Assembly: GCF_000372725.1 (NCBI RefSeq)
Contig: NW_005196756.1
Coordinates: 108,153 to 166,492, forward strand
Direction of reading: 5' to 3'
DNA: 58,340 nucleotides
DNA from: Emiliania huxleyi CCMP1516
Lineage: Eukaryota > Haptophyta > Isochrysidales > Noelaerhabdaceae
Position numbers and translations under genes: made by a program
Notes under the pieces: generated by a model
What the model was told of the DNA's origin: nothing
The model's input: only the letters and a program-made list of their open reading frames with translations
The model's database searches: none
Part shown: positions 9,776 through 19,689 of the stretch, piece after piece
Layout of the letters: each line of letters begins with the position of its first letter
How positions within the stretch are numbered: position 1 is the stretch's first letter

Positions 9776-10796
9776 ACGAACGAAAGAGTGAACTTCCGCA
9801 CCGGCGGGGACTCGGGCTCGGGGAGCGGGACGCTCTTGGGGTAGAACTCAGTCAGGTAGCCGCCGCGGACGGTGTGGTACTTGTTTTTGTCGCGGGCGGC
9901 GCGCTTCTCGCACACCTCCTTCCAGTCCGAGAGGGCGGACTCGTAGGTGGCGATTCCATAGCTGCGGCGATGGCGGGGTACTTGGACGCACCTCCCTCGT
10001 CGAGGGCGAAGTCGGGGTTGTGGGCGACGAGGGTGCGCCAGTTCTTGAGGAGCGACATGGAGAAGTCGCTGTCGGCTCGCGTGAAGGCGGTGTCGATGTT
10101 GCACCCGCCCATCTCGGTCGGCAGCTGCGCCTGGAGCCACGCGAGGTCGCGGAGCGCCTGGGGCGAGGCGTCGGCGCGAGCAATGCCCTCAAAGGACTTG
10201 CGGATGCGGTTGTGCGCAAACTCGAGAGCCTCGCACGCGACATTGGGCGGCGTGATGCCGGCAATGTACTTGGTCTTTGCGCAGGCAATCCGTTGGACGA
10301 GGTTGAGGCGGAGCTGCGAGGTGTTCGTGACGCAGTCAGTGTCGACGATCGTGTCGATGACGTCGAGCGGCGCGAGCTTCTTCCTGAGGTGCGCGGTGAG
10401 CTCCTTTTTGCAGACTTCAGGGTTGCCGAAGAAGGTGCCGACGGCCTTGAAGCAGTCCACTCGCCCCGTGGGTTTGCCCTCCTTGTCGCGGTGCGCGGGC
10501 GAGCCCCGGAGCCAGCCCGGCGCGCACGAGAGGTCGCCCTCGGGCGAGTAGATGAGCGACTTGCTGACGCCGTCGAAGACGCTCGCTCCCTTCTTCTGCG
10601 CCTCGAGGAGGCCCTTTGGTCCGGAGTAGGCGGCGACGGCGTGCGAGGGCTAGTCGTTCACGTTCTGGCAGATGTCGTCCGCAAAGCCGATGAGGTGTTG
10701 TTGTCTACTGGTGGCCATAGACCATAGTAGTGTCTGTCTCGTTTGCGAGATCTTCAAACGAATACTTTAAAGTCTCGACAATCACTAAGCCGTTCA

Positions 10797-10873
10797 TGGT
10801 AGGAGGCAACCGATGCGAGTCGACTGGTGTGTGTCGTCGTGGTTTCGTATCAAGAATACTCACTCACTCACAC
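10797..10873 (-). repeat. Dispersed 75-bp repeat, copy 2
   Basis: Reverse-complement partner of 3312-3385; it includes ggtttcgtatcaag and cgactggtgtgtgtcgtcgt. Confidence 0.85.
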
Positions 10874-10978
10874 GCTGCTTATGTGGCACCGCAGAGGCTC
10901 CCTTGGGGATGCCTGAGGCCACCCCAACCACTCACTAAGCCGTACGTAGACGAATTGTGCGCTGCTTTATTTTCGTTT

Positions 10979-11175
10979 ACCTACACTAAGCGAGTACCCC
11001 CGGGGTTTCCCCCCGAAACTGGCATGGGGAACCTTAAGCGATTCCGATTGCCTGTCCTCCGTCGGTGGGGATAGTTCGCCATATAATTGAGGAGAGAGTT
11101 TGTCAGAGAATGGACATTTGCATGAACGGCGTCTCGGGCATTCCGAAAAAAAAGGCGCTGGGGAGGGTGATCGCC
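10979..11175 (+). repeat. 195-bp direct repeat, right copy
   Basis: Second copy of 9579-9775. Segment 10730-11430 otherwise shows no gene. I see no clear TG...CA ends or matching target-site duplication, so an LTR identity is not established. Confidence 0.88.
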
Positions 11176-11434
11176 TTTGAGAGTTGCTTGCCCCCGCTTC
11201 CCACCGGCGCTCCCGCCTCCGGCTCTGCCTCTGCTGCCTCCCATCCCAGTCGCCCCACGTCCACATTCCCTAGCGCGCGCGCCCTGCGACGCAGCGCCGC
11301 CTTTACTGCTGCTGCCGCTGGCCTCGAGCCACAGCGCTCCCGAAAACCGCTACCCCCGCAACATATGCGGCCGCGTTCGCATCCCAGCCTACTCACGGTG
11401 TGCGCTCCCCTCGTGTGCAGAACACCGCGCATAA

Positions 11435-14400
11435 ATGGGCTGCACCGCCGCGAAGATGGAGCACGCAGGGACGGACAACATCAACGGCGGGGCCGACATC
11501 GAGGTCGAGCCACGCGCGGAGATCCAGTCGCTCAAGGACGAGAACCAGGCGCTCAAGGACGAGAACCAGGCGCTCAAGGACAAGGTGCAGGCGCTCGAGG
11601 CGGAGAAGGCCACCACGTGCCCCGCCCCCCTCTCTCCCGGACCCTCCGCCACACCCTCGCCACCACGGGGGTCAGGCGCTCGAGGACAAGGTGCAGTCGC
11701 TCAAGGCGGGGTCGACGCCGGACGGCTCCGACAAGCTTGGCACTTCGCGCGACGTCAAGGCCCCCCCCCCCCCCCCCTCTCACCTCTACATATCCTCACC
11801 CCAACGGCCGACCCGCCCCCCGTGTAGGCCTTGAGGCGCTCATCGGGCCGCCGCTCATGGTGGGAGGGTCGCTCCTCAAGGCCATGGAGGAGGAGCACTG
11901 CAACAAGAAGGATGCGAACTTGCCGTTCGACACCTCCAACGGCATCAAGGGTTCGACCCCCCGGCTCGAGTGGGAGTTCGTCGTCGCGCCCGTGGTCGAG
12001 GACCCGGACGGCCGCTACGCAGAGCGTGGCGGCGACTTCCGGACGGTCCACCCCGAGTGGTGCCGCAAGGCGGAGCCGCTCTCGGTCTACGAGGCGAAGA
12101 TGGCGGACGAGATGAACCCGAGGCTCGTTGAGGCGGGGCAGGCGCCGCTCATCACGGAGGAGCTCGTCGCCGGCCGGATGTACACGGGGCCGATGTACGA
12201 GAAGTACAACGCCGTCCTTCGCTTCAACTCAGCGCGCGATCGCGACGGCGCTGTGCTGCTGGAGTACGCCTCGATGGAGGAGGTGCCCTTTCTGCAGAAG
12301 AAGTGCGGCTGGCTTCACCTCGGCGAGTGGGCTGCGACGGCGGCGGGCAAAGGCGAGCCGGCCGCGGTGCGCTGGACGTGGAACAACAAGTACACGACCA
12401 CCATCCACGCGATCAACTCGATCATCGTCAAGCTGTCGCCGCTGACCAAGATCACGCCGCTCTACCGCGGCTGGGCGGGCGCTACGCTCCCGGAAGGCTT
12501 CTTCACGCCGGACGCGCTCGGCTTCCGCGGCGGCGTCGAGTACGGCTTCTCGTCGACGACCACCGACCGCGCGCAGGCAGTGCACTACGCGGAGGGCAAG
12601 GCGTCGACGGTGCTCCAGCTCGTGATGGGCATGATGGACCGCGGCGCCGACATCACGTGGCTCTCGCAGTACCCACACGAGAAGGAGACGCTGCTGCCGC
12701 CGCTGATGGGCTTGCAGGTCCCCCTCCCTCCTTCAACCCCCCCTTTCCCTTTTTTCCTCTCTCATTTATCTCCTTTTCCCCCCTCANNNNNNNNNNNNNN
12801 NNNNNNNNNNNNNNNNNNNNNNNNNNNNNNNNNNNNNNNNNNNNNNNNNNNNNNNNNNNNNNNNNNNNNNNNNNNNNNNNNNNNNNNNNNNNNNNNNNNN
12901 NNNNNNNNNNNNNNNNNNNNNNNNNNNNNNNNNNNNNNNNNNNNNNNNNNNNNNNNNNNNNNNNNNNNNNNNNNNNNNNNNNNNNNNNNNNNNNNNNNNN
13001 NNNNNNNNNNNNNNNNNNNNNNNNNNNNNNNNNNNNNNNNNNNNNNNNNNNNNNNNNNNNNNNNNNNNNNNNNNNNNNNNNNNNNNNNNNNNNNNNNNNN
13101 NNNNNNNNNNNNNNNNNNNNNNNNNNNNNNNNNNNNNNNNNNNNNNNNNNNNNNNNNNNNNNNNNNNNNNNNNNNNNNNNNNNNNNNNNNNNNNNNNNNN
13201 NNNNNNNNNNNNNNNNNNNNNNNNNNNNNNNNNNNNNNNNNNNNNNNNNNNNNNNNNNNNNNNNNNNNNNNNNNNNNNNNNNNNNNNNNNNNNNNNNNNN
13301 NNNNNNNNNNNNNNNNNNAGAAGAGGCGCAGGCGATGAAAACAGACCCCCACCCCCCCTGCAGGTGCGGTTGACGGGCGTGGAGGGCAGCACGCTCGTCG
13401 TCCAGTGCAGCTTCTCCATCAACATGGCCTCGCTCACGCTCGAGCAGGTGGCGGGCAAGCGCCTTAAGCTGCTCACCGACATGGGCGCGCAGATGGCGGC
13501 GGAGGTGCGCCGGGGGGTGGCGGAGGAGGCGGCGGCGGAGGCGTCGCAACTAGTGCGCATCCGGCTCGGCCTCGATCGATGCGCGGAGGGGGGCGCGGAG
13601 GACAAGCGGCTCAAGGCGCCGCTCGGCGACAAGGCTGAGGCGTACAACGATGACGTGCGCTTCCAAGCGGCGGTGGGCGACGCGCTCAAGGTGAAGCGCG
13701 CGGCGGTGCTTGCGGCGGCGATGCAGCGCGGCGGCGGCGGCGGGCTTGCCGCGGCGATGGATACGGTACTGCCGCTGCAGGCCAGCGGCGTCGATTTGAC
13801 GGGGTTCGACCTTGGCGACGATGGCGTGATGGTGGGCACGGTGGTCGCGTGGATGGAGTCGGAGCCGTCGGCGCTGACGTCGCTGGCGCTCGACTGGGGC
13901 AAGGTGTGCGGCCGCGTGCGGGAGGCGCTGCTCGGCGCGGTGCGGAAGACGCACACGCTCGTCGCGCTGAACGTGGGCGACGAGCTGACGCTCAACCCGC
14001 AGCAGCTCTGCGGGCGCGAGGTGGTGCCGTCGCTCGACTTGTCGAACAAGCAACTCGGGCCCGGATCGGCTGCCGTCGTCGCGGCGGGGCTTTCGGTCAA
14101 CAGGGTGCTGAAATCCCTCGACGTGCGTTACAACGGGATCTCGGGAGACGCCGCGCAGCAGCTCGCGACAGCTGTGCTGGCCAGCCCATCGCTCGAGATC
14201 TTCGGCTCGGTGCCGCTGAAGGAGCTGCGCGCAAACACGCTCGAACAGCTAGATTTGAGCCCGGGACTCGGGTTGCCAGAGGCCCTTGTGCTGGCTAAGC
14301 TGGTCGAGGGCAGCGGGGTGCTGACGTCTTTGGACGTGGGCTCGAACGGCCTCACCGAGGAGGCAGCCCTCGGTATCGTGCGTGTCGAGAGGCAGCGCAA

Positions 14401-15235
14401 CAAGCTGACCTCGCTGGGCTTGGCTAGCTGCAGCATTGGCCCGACTGGCGCCGCAGAGATCGCCAAGTACGTGTCGGGCAGCGAGGTGCTGAAAACCCTC
14501 AACCTCTTCGGCAACAACATCGGCGGCGAGACAGGCTACATCGAGGCGAGCGAGGTCGAGGGCGAGTCCAAGGAGGTCGGGTCTAAGGTGATTTACCAGG
14601 GGCGCGAGATGGTTGTGAGCGTGGGGGTGGACTCCGACGGCGACCTGAAGCTGGTCGATGTAGTGCAGACGGGCGTACTTGCGATCGCCAAGGCCCTCGA
14701 AGTCAACGGGGTATTGACCTCCTTGGACGTGGGCGACAACAACCTGACCGAGGAGGCGGCCCTCGGCATCGTGCGCGTCGAGCGGCAGCGCAACAAGCTC
14801 ACCTCGCTGGGCTTGGCTGGCTGCAGGATCGGCCCGACCGGCGCAGCGGAGATCGCCGAGTACGTGTCGGGCAGCGGGGTGCTGAAAACACTTCGGCTCG
14901 GCGGCAACAAGATCGGCGACGAGGGCGCCGTCGCGATCGCCGACGCCCTTCGCGTCAACGGGGTGCTCACCGACCTCAACCTCTGCAGCAACTCTATCCG
15001 CGCCGAGGGCGCCGCCGCAATCGCCGAGGCGCTGCGCGGCAACGCGGTGCTGACCGACTTGAACCTCTTCAACAACAATATCGGCCCCGAGGGCGGCATC
15101 GCGATCGGCAAGGCGCTGGCCGTCAACGAGGTGCTGACCAAGCTGAACCTGCGGTACAACAGTTTGGGCGACGAGGGAGAGAAAGCGATTCGCGATGTGG
15201 TGAGCGAGCGGGAAGGGTTCGAGCTCGAGATGTGA
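11435..15235 (+). CDS. ADP-ribosyltransferase domain / leucine-rich-repeat protein, multi-exon
   Basis: Exon 1 starts MGCTAAKMEHAG. The Gly2-Cys3 start could be lipid-modified, which is inference. It encodes a coiled coil (LKDENQALKDENQALKDKVQ). Two short GC-AG-type introns follow (AAG|GCCACC near 11607; another with an 18-C tract before its acceptor near 11826). The third coding block, to 12717, has the R-S-ExE signature of arginine-type mono-ADP-ribosyltransferases: LYRGW, GFSSTTTDRAQAVHYAEG and HEKETLLPPLMGLQ. The donor at 12718 and acceptor at 13361-13363 bracket the N gap, so no coding sequence seems lost. The last exon (13364-15235) ends the ART domain (RLTGVEGSTLVVQ) and then carries an Ala/Lys-rich linker and RNase-inhibitor-type LRRs (LTDLNLCSNSIRAEGAAAIA and similar). 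Two near-identical LRR blocks (14310-14500 and 14690-14890) imply internal duplication. It probably modifies a target recognised by the LRRs. Confidence 0.8.
12787..13318. other. Assembly gap (532 N)
   Basis: A run of N that falls between a good donor (CAG|GTCCCC at 12718) and a good acceptor (CTGCAG at 13358-13363). It is therefore intronic in the ART-LRR gene. Confidence 0.97.
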
Positions 15236-15299
15236 GGGGTAGATTCTGGGAGCGGACGGCGCAGGGGGGCGTGCGGGAAGTTAAGACGGGGTTGTCACG

Positions 15300-15640
15300 G
15301 GGTTGTCTTCTATGAGTTGCCCCGATTTCTTTTTTGTGTTTTGGATTTTGCGTTTTTCAGCAGGGGTGCTGAACAACATCGACCTCCGCTACAACGATTT
15401 GGGCGACGAGGGGAAGGGAGTGATTCGAGATGCGGTGAGTGAGCGGGCGGGAAGGGTTCAAGCTCAAGATGTGAGTGGGCTCTGAGAGCGGAGTCGGCCA
15501 GGGGGGCGTACGTGCATGGGATTAGAGTGGGTTGTCTTGAAGAGCTTGAGTTGCGCTGCGGTGATTTCTTTTTTCCGTTTTTTTCAGCAGGGCGCTGACC
15601 AAACTCGTGCTCCTCCGGCTCTAGTCCTACTTGCGCGTGC
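15300..15640 (+). pseudogene. Decayed tandem copies of the last LRR exon
   Basis: At 15340-15480, a splice-acceptor-like tract (tttttcagcag) is followed by VLNNIDLRYNDLGDEGKGVI and a Ser-Glu-Arg tail, closely resembling the last LRR of the upstream gene. The bases after its stop also resemble the parent 3' flank. At 15575-15625 a second copy starts with ttttttcagcagg and gcgctgaccaaactcg, then degenerates. These are tandem 3'-exon duplications that decayed, or less likely alternative last exons. Confidence 0.6.
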
Positions 15641-16240
15641 ACACGCTGTCTTCGAGAATTGAGAGTTGTTAGTTCATCCGGCTTTGTGAGAGCGACGTCG
15701 ACGAGCGTCTCGTAATGCGGCATGTTCAGCTTGTGACCGCGCGACGCTCCCGGACCACATCGAAATCGCAGCATCGCTGGACCGCGAGTCGCGTTTGCTG
15801 TGACGCTGAAGAGGAGGTGGCAGAGCAGGCCCCCGTCCACGCCGTCGTCCCACGCGATCGGAGATGAGGGCATCGCTCGCTTCCACAGGTCGCAAGTGAC
15901 GACAGCGTCCTGCTCGTGGTCTAGGTTCAGCAGACGGAGCTTGGTGAACGCGTCACTTGCGCGAGGTCGCAGCATCCGCATGGAGAGCCACCCACTGGCC
16001 CGACGCATGCCAGCACAGGAGCTTCTTCGAACGCCGCAATGAAAGCGGGCTTGTAGAGCTTGTTTGCATGCGCGACAAAGTCGGCCCAAAGGCTACCCTC
16101 GTCTACGGTTCTTTATCTTATACTGGGCTCTCCCGCCAATGGCGTCTGGCTCTGGGCACACGGGACTAACGCGCACTCGCACTACCACACAAAAGAATTT
16201 TACTATGGTACCGGTCAACGCAGCTCCGCTCTCACGACAC
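15640..16240 (-). other. Unrecognised open frame in intergenic DNA
   Basis: A minus-strand frame (about 15640-16089) encodes a Cys- and Trp-containing sequence with FTKLRLLNLDHEQDAVVTCD and WDDGVDGGLLCHLLFS. Composition is more protein-like than neighbouring frames, but I recognise no family and see no clear splice structure. It may be a fragment of a gene or repeat. Confidence 0.25.
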
Positions 16241-16244
16241 GGGC

Positions 16245-16345
16245 AGAAAGAAAGAAAGAAAACAGAATCAGAAAGCGCAAAAGGGACTAGGGAGGGATGG
16301 GAGGACGGCACGCCGCCACCACACAGGGATTTTAAGGAGACACGG
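16245..16345 (+). repeat. Dispersed repeat with GAAA microsatellite, copy 2
   Basis: Reverse-complement partner of 9152-9240 (gaaagaaagaaaac, gatgggaggacggcacgccg, cacacagggattttaaggag). Segment 16346-16612 shows no gene. Confidence 0.75.
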
Positions 16346-16612
16346 GCACTCCCTAAAAAGAATTGCGCGAAATTTTCTTTTTTAAGCGAGGGGTACATGC
16401 AGGCGAGAGAGAGTCCCCGCCCACAGCCAAAGGGGGAGGGGGGGGGGTCGGTCACAGACGGGCGGGGAACGTAACAATGGAGTTTAGAGCAGCCATGTGT
16501 TGTCCGACTGCGAGACTTGTCCTGTCGTCCAGAAAGTCCGAATGGTTCGCCCGGGGACAGCTAGTTCTCGCGCACGAGATGACGTTGCGGCGCGCGAGTA
16601 GTGCGGCAGCAC

Positions 16613-18346
16613 TCAGCCTCGGCCGATGGCCTCCTCATTGTCGACGACGGCGATCAAGTTGGCCTGCACATCCCGCAGCTTCTTTTTGAGCACCTAACGC
16701 CGGGCGGGCGGGCACAAATCAGAACGCTAGCGATGCGTGGAGTCCATGGTGCGGGTGTGCGGAGCAATGCTATCAAAGAAGTGTGGCGGCAATCCTCCAC
16801 GGCTCGCTCGACAATTTCCTCCGGCTTGAGCGCCCCCGTCGACTCGACCTACGTATGACCTCCCAGTTCACAGCCTGGCCAAGCACACAGCGCCTTCTCC
16901 GCCCATCGAATGACCGTGAAGCGGAAATGCCTCTCGCGCTCGCCGACCTGCAGAGCCAAAAATACCAGATCGGCGATGGCGGCGAGGCGGGGCGGCGATG
17001 GCGGTAGACCGCCGCAAGCAAAGCGGCAACGGCAGCAATCACCGTGTGCTGGGCCGGGGTCGGCGGGGGCAGAGAGGCGGCAGGGCTGGCGGCGGCATTG
17101 GTGGTCTCGCGCCTTGGCGAGCCCGGGGAACTCCTTTGCCTGCTCGAGACAGTCAAGGCACACCTGCGCGACACACCGCAAAGCGCGGCGTCAAGGAGTG
17201 GGTTGCCGGCGAGGGGCGAGGGGGCAGACGGCCGGCGGGTCCGTGGGCGGGCGGACAAGGAGGCCACTAGCAGAGGAATGGTGGCGGCGGAGTTGGCTAG
17301 TAGGGTTAGGGGTAGGATGCAAGCTCCTCTCCGAGGTCGTGCGGTGGCGCAATACGGGCGCGCGCCATGCACGCCGAGGCCTCGTCAGTGCGCACGCAGC
17401 TCTCCTCGTTAGCCCCGTCAGCAACCAGGTAATCGCGCGGCTCATGCGGCCGTGCTACCTTCTTCGGGCACGCATCGACAAAGTCCCTCCTACCGTTGCA
17501 AACGGTGGGACTCGTGGCCGTGGGTGGTGTCAAAGTAGGCGGCGCAGAGCGCATCTCGGAGCCTCCGTGCCGCTGACATCGTGGCGTACACCTTCTCGCT
17601 GAAGATGACAGTCGGATCGACAGCAAAGACTGGGTGGGGGGGGGGGGGGGGGGGCTAGCTGTGCAGCGCCGTGGCATTGACGGGCTCCGCGGGCCCGGGG
17701 TTGGACCTGCGGTGCAGCAGGGCGACCACTTCGCGTGCTCCTTGCCGATGCCGAGCTGCGCCGACGCCCGGATGTGCAGCTTTTGCCCCTTGCGCATCTT
17801 GACGAGCAGAATGTGCTCGCCGCCTGCCGAGGCGTCGGGCTCAAAATCGCCGTCATCCTCTCGCCGCCTGCCGTCTGCCGCGTAGCAGCGGAGGGGCTGG
17901 TCCGGCTTCAGCTCGCGGGTCGTCACCTCGAGCGTCTCGTCCTGGTTGCACGCGACCTCGAGCGTGAAGTCGGCCGTGCACTTTGGGCACGTCGTCATGC
18001 AGTCGCAGTCGCGATTGAACCGGAATGTCTGATCCAGCGGAAGCCCTGTCTCCGAATCCGTGCCGTAGGTCGCGGCGTCACCGTGGCGATACGGCACGAG
18101 TTCCTTATCGCCCCAGCGAGCGAGCAGCGAGAAGAGTGGGACGAGCCCCAGCCGGTGTGAAATAAAGTCGTCGTGGAGCACCGTCGAGTTGGCGAGCACC
18201 TCCACCTTGTCGATCGCCATGGTGGGCACCTCAGCGATCATGACGCGGCGAAGAGCATTGGCTGTCGACGTGTCGCAGCCAGACAGCACAAAGGTGATCG
18301 AGTCCTCGGTGAGCTCTTTGACCTCGATCTCGATCTTGTCGGTCAT
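16613..18346 (-). CDS. RPB3: DNA-directed RNA polymerase II subunit RPB3
   Basis: RPB3 is the alpha-like subunit that pairs with RPB11 to nucleate Pol II assembly in the nucleus. Seven exons join in frame to 342 residues, the usual family length: 17707-18346, 17563-17629, 17381-17489, 17113-17163, 16915-16947, 16801-16848 and 16613-16693. It starts MTDKIEIEVKELTEDSITF and has TANALRRVMIAEVPTMAID, the HRLGLVPL motif, and a zinc loop RDCDCMTTCPKC with four Cys. It continues GIGKEHAKWSP, DFVDACPKKV, CLDCLEQAKEF, and HFRFT joined to VESTGALKPEEIVERA, and ends VLKKKLRDVQANL. A roughly 35-residue insert precedes the zinc loop. Introns 2, 3 and 4 start with GC, and introns 1, 5 and 6 with GT; all end in AG. 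Intron 1 contains an 18-C tract just before its acceptor. Confidence 0.95.
17637..17654. repeat. G/C homopolymer tract in RPB3 intron 1
   Basis: An uninterrupted G run on the plus strand is a C run on the coding strand, ending a few bases before the acceptor at 17630-17631. It probably serves as the polypyrimidine tract. Confidence 0.8.
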
Positions 18347-18522
18347 CTGCAGCAGCGGCGTGGTGGTGCCCCTGACGCAGCCTGGCGTCGGGCAGCGAGG
18401 CACGAATGTGACCACGGAGACTGCAGGCGGTGGAGCAGCGGTGGAGCACGCGAGCACCAGGTGGAGCCAGCGCGCTGGGTTCCGGCTCCTACCCAGATAG
18501 GGGGTCTGCAGTAGACCCCATG

Positions 18523-18584
18523 CAGTAGGTAGGTAGGTCCGGTTTTGACCGCCCCAGAGGGCCCCGCAATAGGTAGGTAGGTGG
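18523..18584. repeat. Paired AGGTAGGTAGGT motifs, left pair
   Basis: gtaggtaggtaggt near 18524 and aataggtaggtaggt near 18570 lie about 46 bp apart. A second pair with similar spacing lies at 19764-19826, on the other side of the inverted-repeat element. Confidence 0.7.
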
Positions 18585-18806
18585 TGGTGGTGGTGAGCTG
18601 CGCCTGATTGCGTGAGACGCAAATCGGAAGGGTGCCGAAGTGGCTCTCGTGGCTCGTGCGGGCGGCGACCGAGCTTGTAGGCGGGAGGGTCCGTGCCCTC
18701 GACTCTGTCGAGGGAAGAGAGTGCCGTTTTGGAGCCGTCCAACGCCTCGAGAGCCCAGTAGGCCATGCTCTGGCGGGCTCGCGAGCGGCGCGCACCGCGG
18801 TACAAG

Positions 18807-19677
18807 CTGAGGGAGGGTGTAGAGGATGTAGAGTGTAGAGCGCTGTAGAGCTGTAGAGATGTAGAGCGCTGGAGAGCGCTGTAGAGCTGTAGAGCTCTAC
18901 ATCCGCCGCGTGACGATGTGAGTCGCCTGTAGAGCGATGTAGAGGCGCTCTACAACGTGAAATCTCTACAACAAACTCTACATCATAAGCGGCGAACGAG
19001 GCACGGTCGCTCTCCGACATGAGGCGCGTTGCACTTGCCAGTGCTGCCCTGGCCTTCTGTCTGCCCGCCCAATGGGTGGCAGGTGCCTCTGCTGCTGTGG
19101 CATGCCTCACGGCTGCGACTGGCCGGCGCCTCGGCGCGTCAGCTCGGCTCGGCGTAGCGATCGTGGCCAGCGCAACTCGCCTGGACTCAACGCTCAGCCA
19201 GGAGCTCCCGCACGCGCTGGCGCGAGGCATGGCGCATGCAACGCGTCTGAATGCTCGCCTCGCCTCGCGCAAATGCGACCGTCCTCGCAGCCGACAGTCC
19301 ACCGCCTGCTAAAGAAGCACAGCGACGAATGCGGCACCGGCGACACATGGCAGGCTGGTCATGACGCAGTCATAGGGTGTTGTGTGCCGTCAGAGTGACT
19401 CTCTGTGTGTCAGGGATAGCCAGGGCTGTCCATCAGAGCTCCAGTAAGCTCGGAGACACCCCATTAGCGCGGCTCGACCTCTTTGAGTCACTGCCTTCCC
19501 GGCGGTTTGGCTGTAGAGCCTCTACAACAAACTCTACAGCAAAATCGCGCTCTACATCGCTCTACAGGCGACTCACATCGTCACGCGCCGGATGTAGAGC
19601 TCTACAGCTCTACAGCGCTCTACATCTCTACAGCTCTACAGCGCTCTACACTCTACATCCTCTACACCCTCCCTCAG
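18807..19677. mobile_element. Terminal-inverted-repeat element (MULE/hAT-like, non-autonomous)
   Basis: The arms 18807-18965 and 19525-19677 are nearly perfect reverse complements for about 150 bp. Both start ctgagggagggtgtagagga from the outside and are built from gtagagctgtagag units. The flanks carry a direct repeat ggtacaagc (18799-18807 and 19678-19686), an 8-9-bp target-site duplication; the ninth base is shared with the element end. This size fits Mutator-like or hAT transposition. The 560-bp interior has no transposase motif. It holds a short plus-strand ORF (19019-19312, hydrophobic start) of doubtful meaning and a 110-bp repeat also present at 47131-47243. Confidence 0.85.
19405..19513 (+). 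repeat. Dispersed 110-bp repeat, copy 1
   Basis: tccatcagagctccagtaag, ctcggagacaccccattag and cggctcgacctctttgag are shared in order with 47131-47243. It lies inside the TIR element. Confidence 0.85.
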
Positions 19678-19689
19678 GGTACAAGCCGG

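Larger units (their letters stand above)
9235..10720 (-). pseudogene. Decayed non-LTR-type reverse transcriptase (C-terminal half)
   Basis: Read on the minus strand, the sequence starts near 10720 with IGFADD, which fits the catalytic (Y/F)xDD box of an RT. There is an in-frame TAG at 10650-10652. The frame then stays open through KKELTAHLRKKLAPLDVIDT, a Leu-rich helix and DLAWLQAQLPTEMGGCNIDT. This LP-x-GG block is typical of the region after RT in LINE-like elements. A frameshift near 9970 leads to SYGIATYESALSDWKEV. Repeat DNA (9420-9775) interrupts the frame, which resumes at HKNGHGYVKA and, after another shift, NNFNLLLHETFGGGFSP, ending at a TTTC microsatellite. No fingers subdomain, endonuclease or intact frame remains, so it is a dead host retroelement. 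Family placement is by motif only. Confidence 0.7.

Noticed and set aside
9579..11175. Intact LTR retrotransposon
   Set aside because: The coding remnant has LINE-like features downstream of the RT box, and the direct repeats lack evident TG/CA ends, primer-binding site or TSD.
12717..13364. Loss of coding sequence in the N gap
   Set aside because: A donor immediately before and an acceptor immediately after the gap give an uninterrupted ART-domain reading.
19019..19312. Small secreted protein inside the TIR element
   Set aside because: It has a signal-like start but no supporting domain, and Ala-rich frames arise often in this GC-rich sequence.
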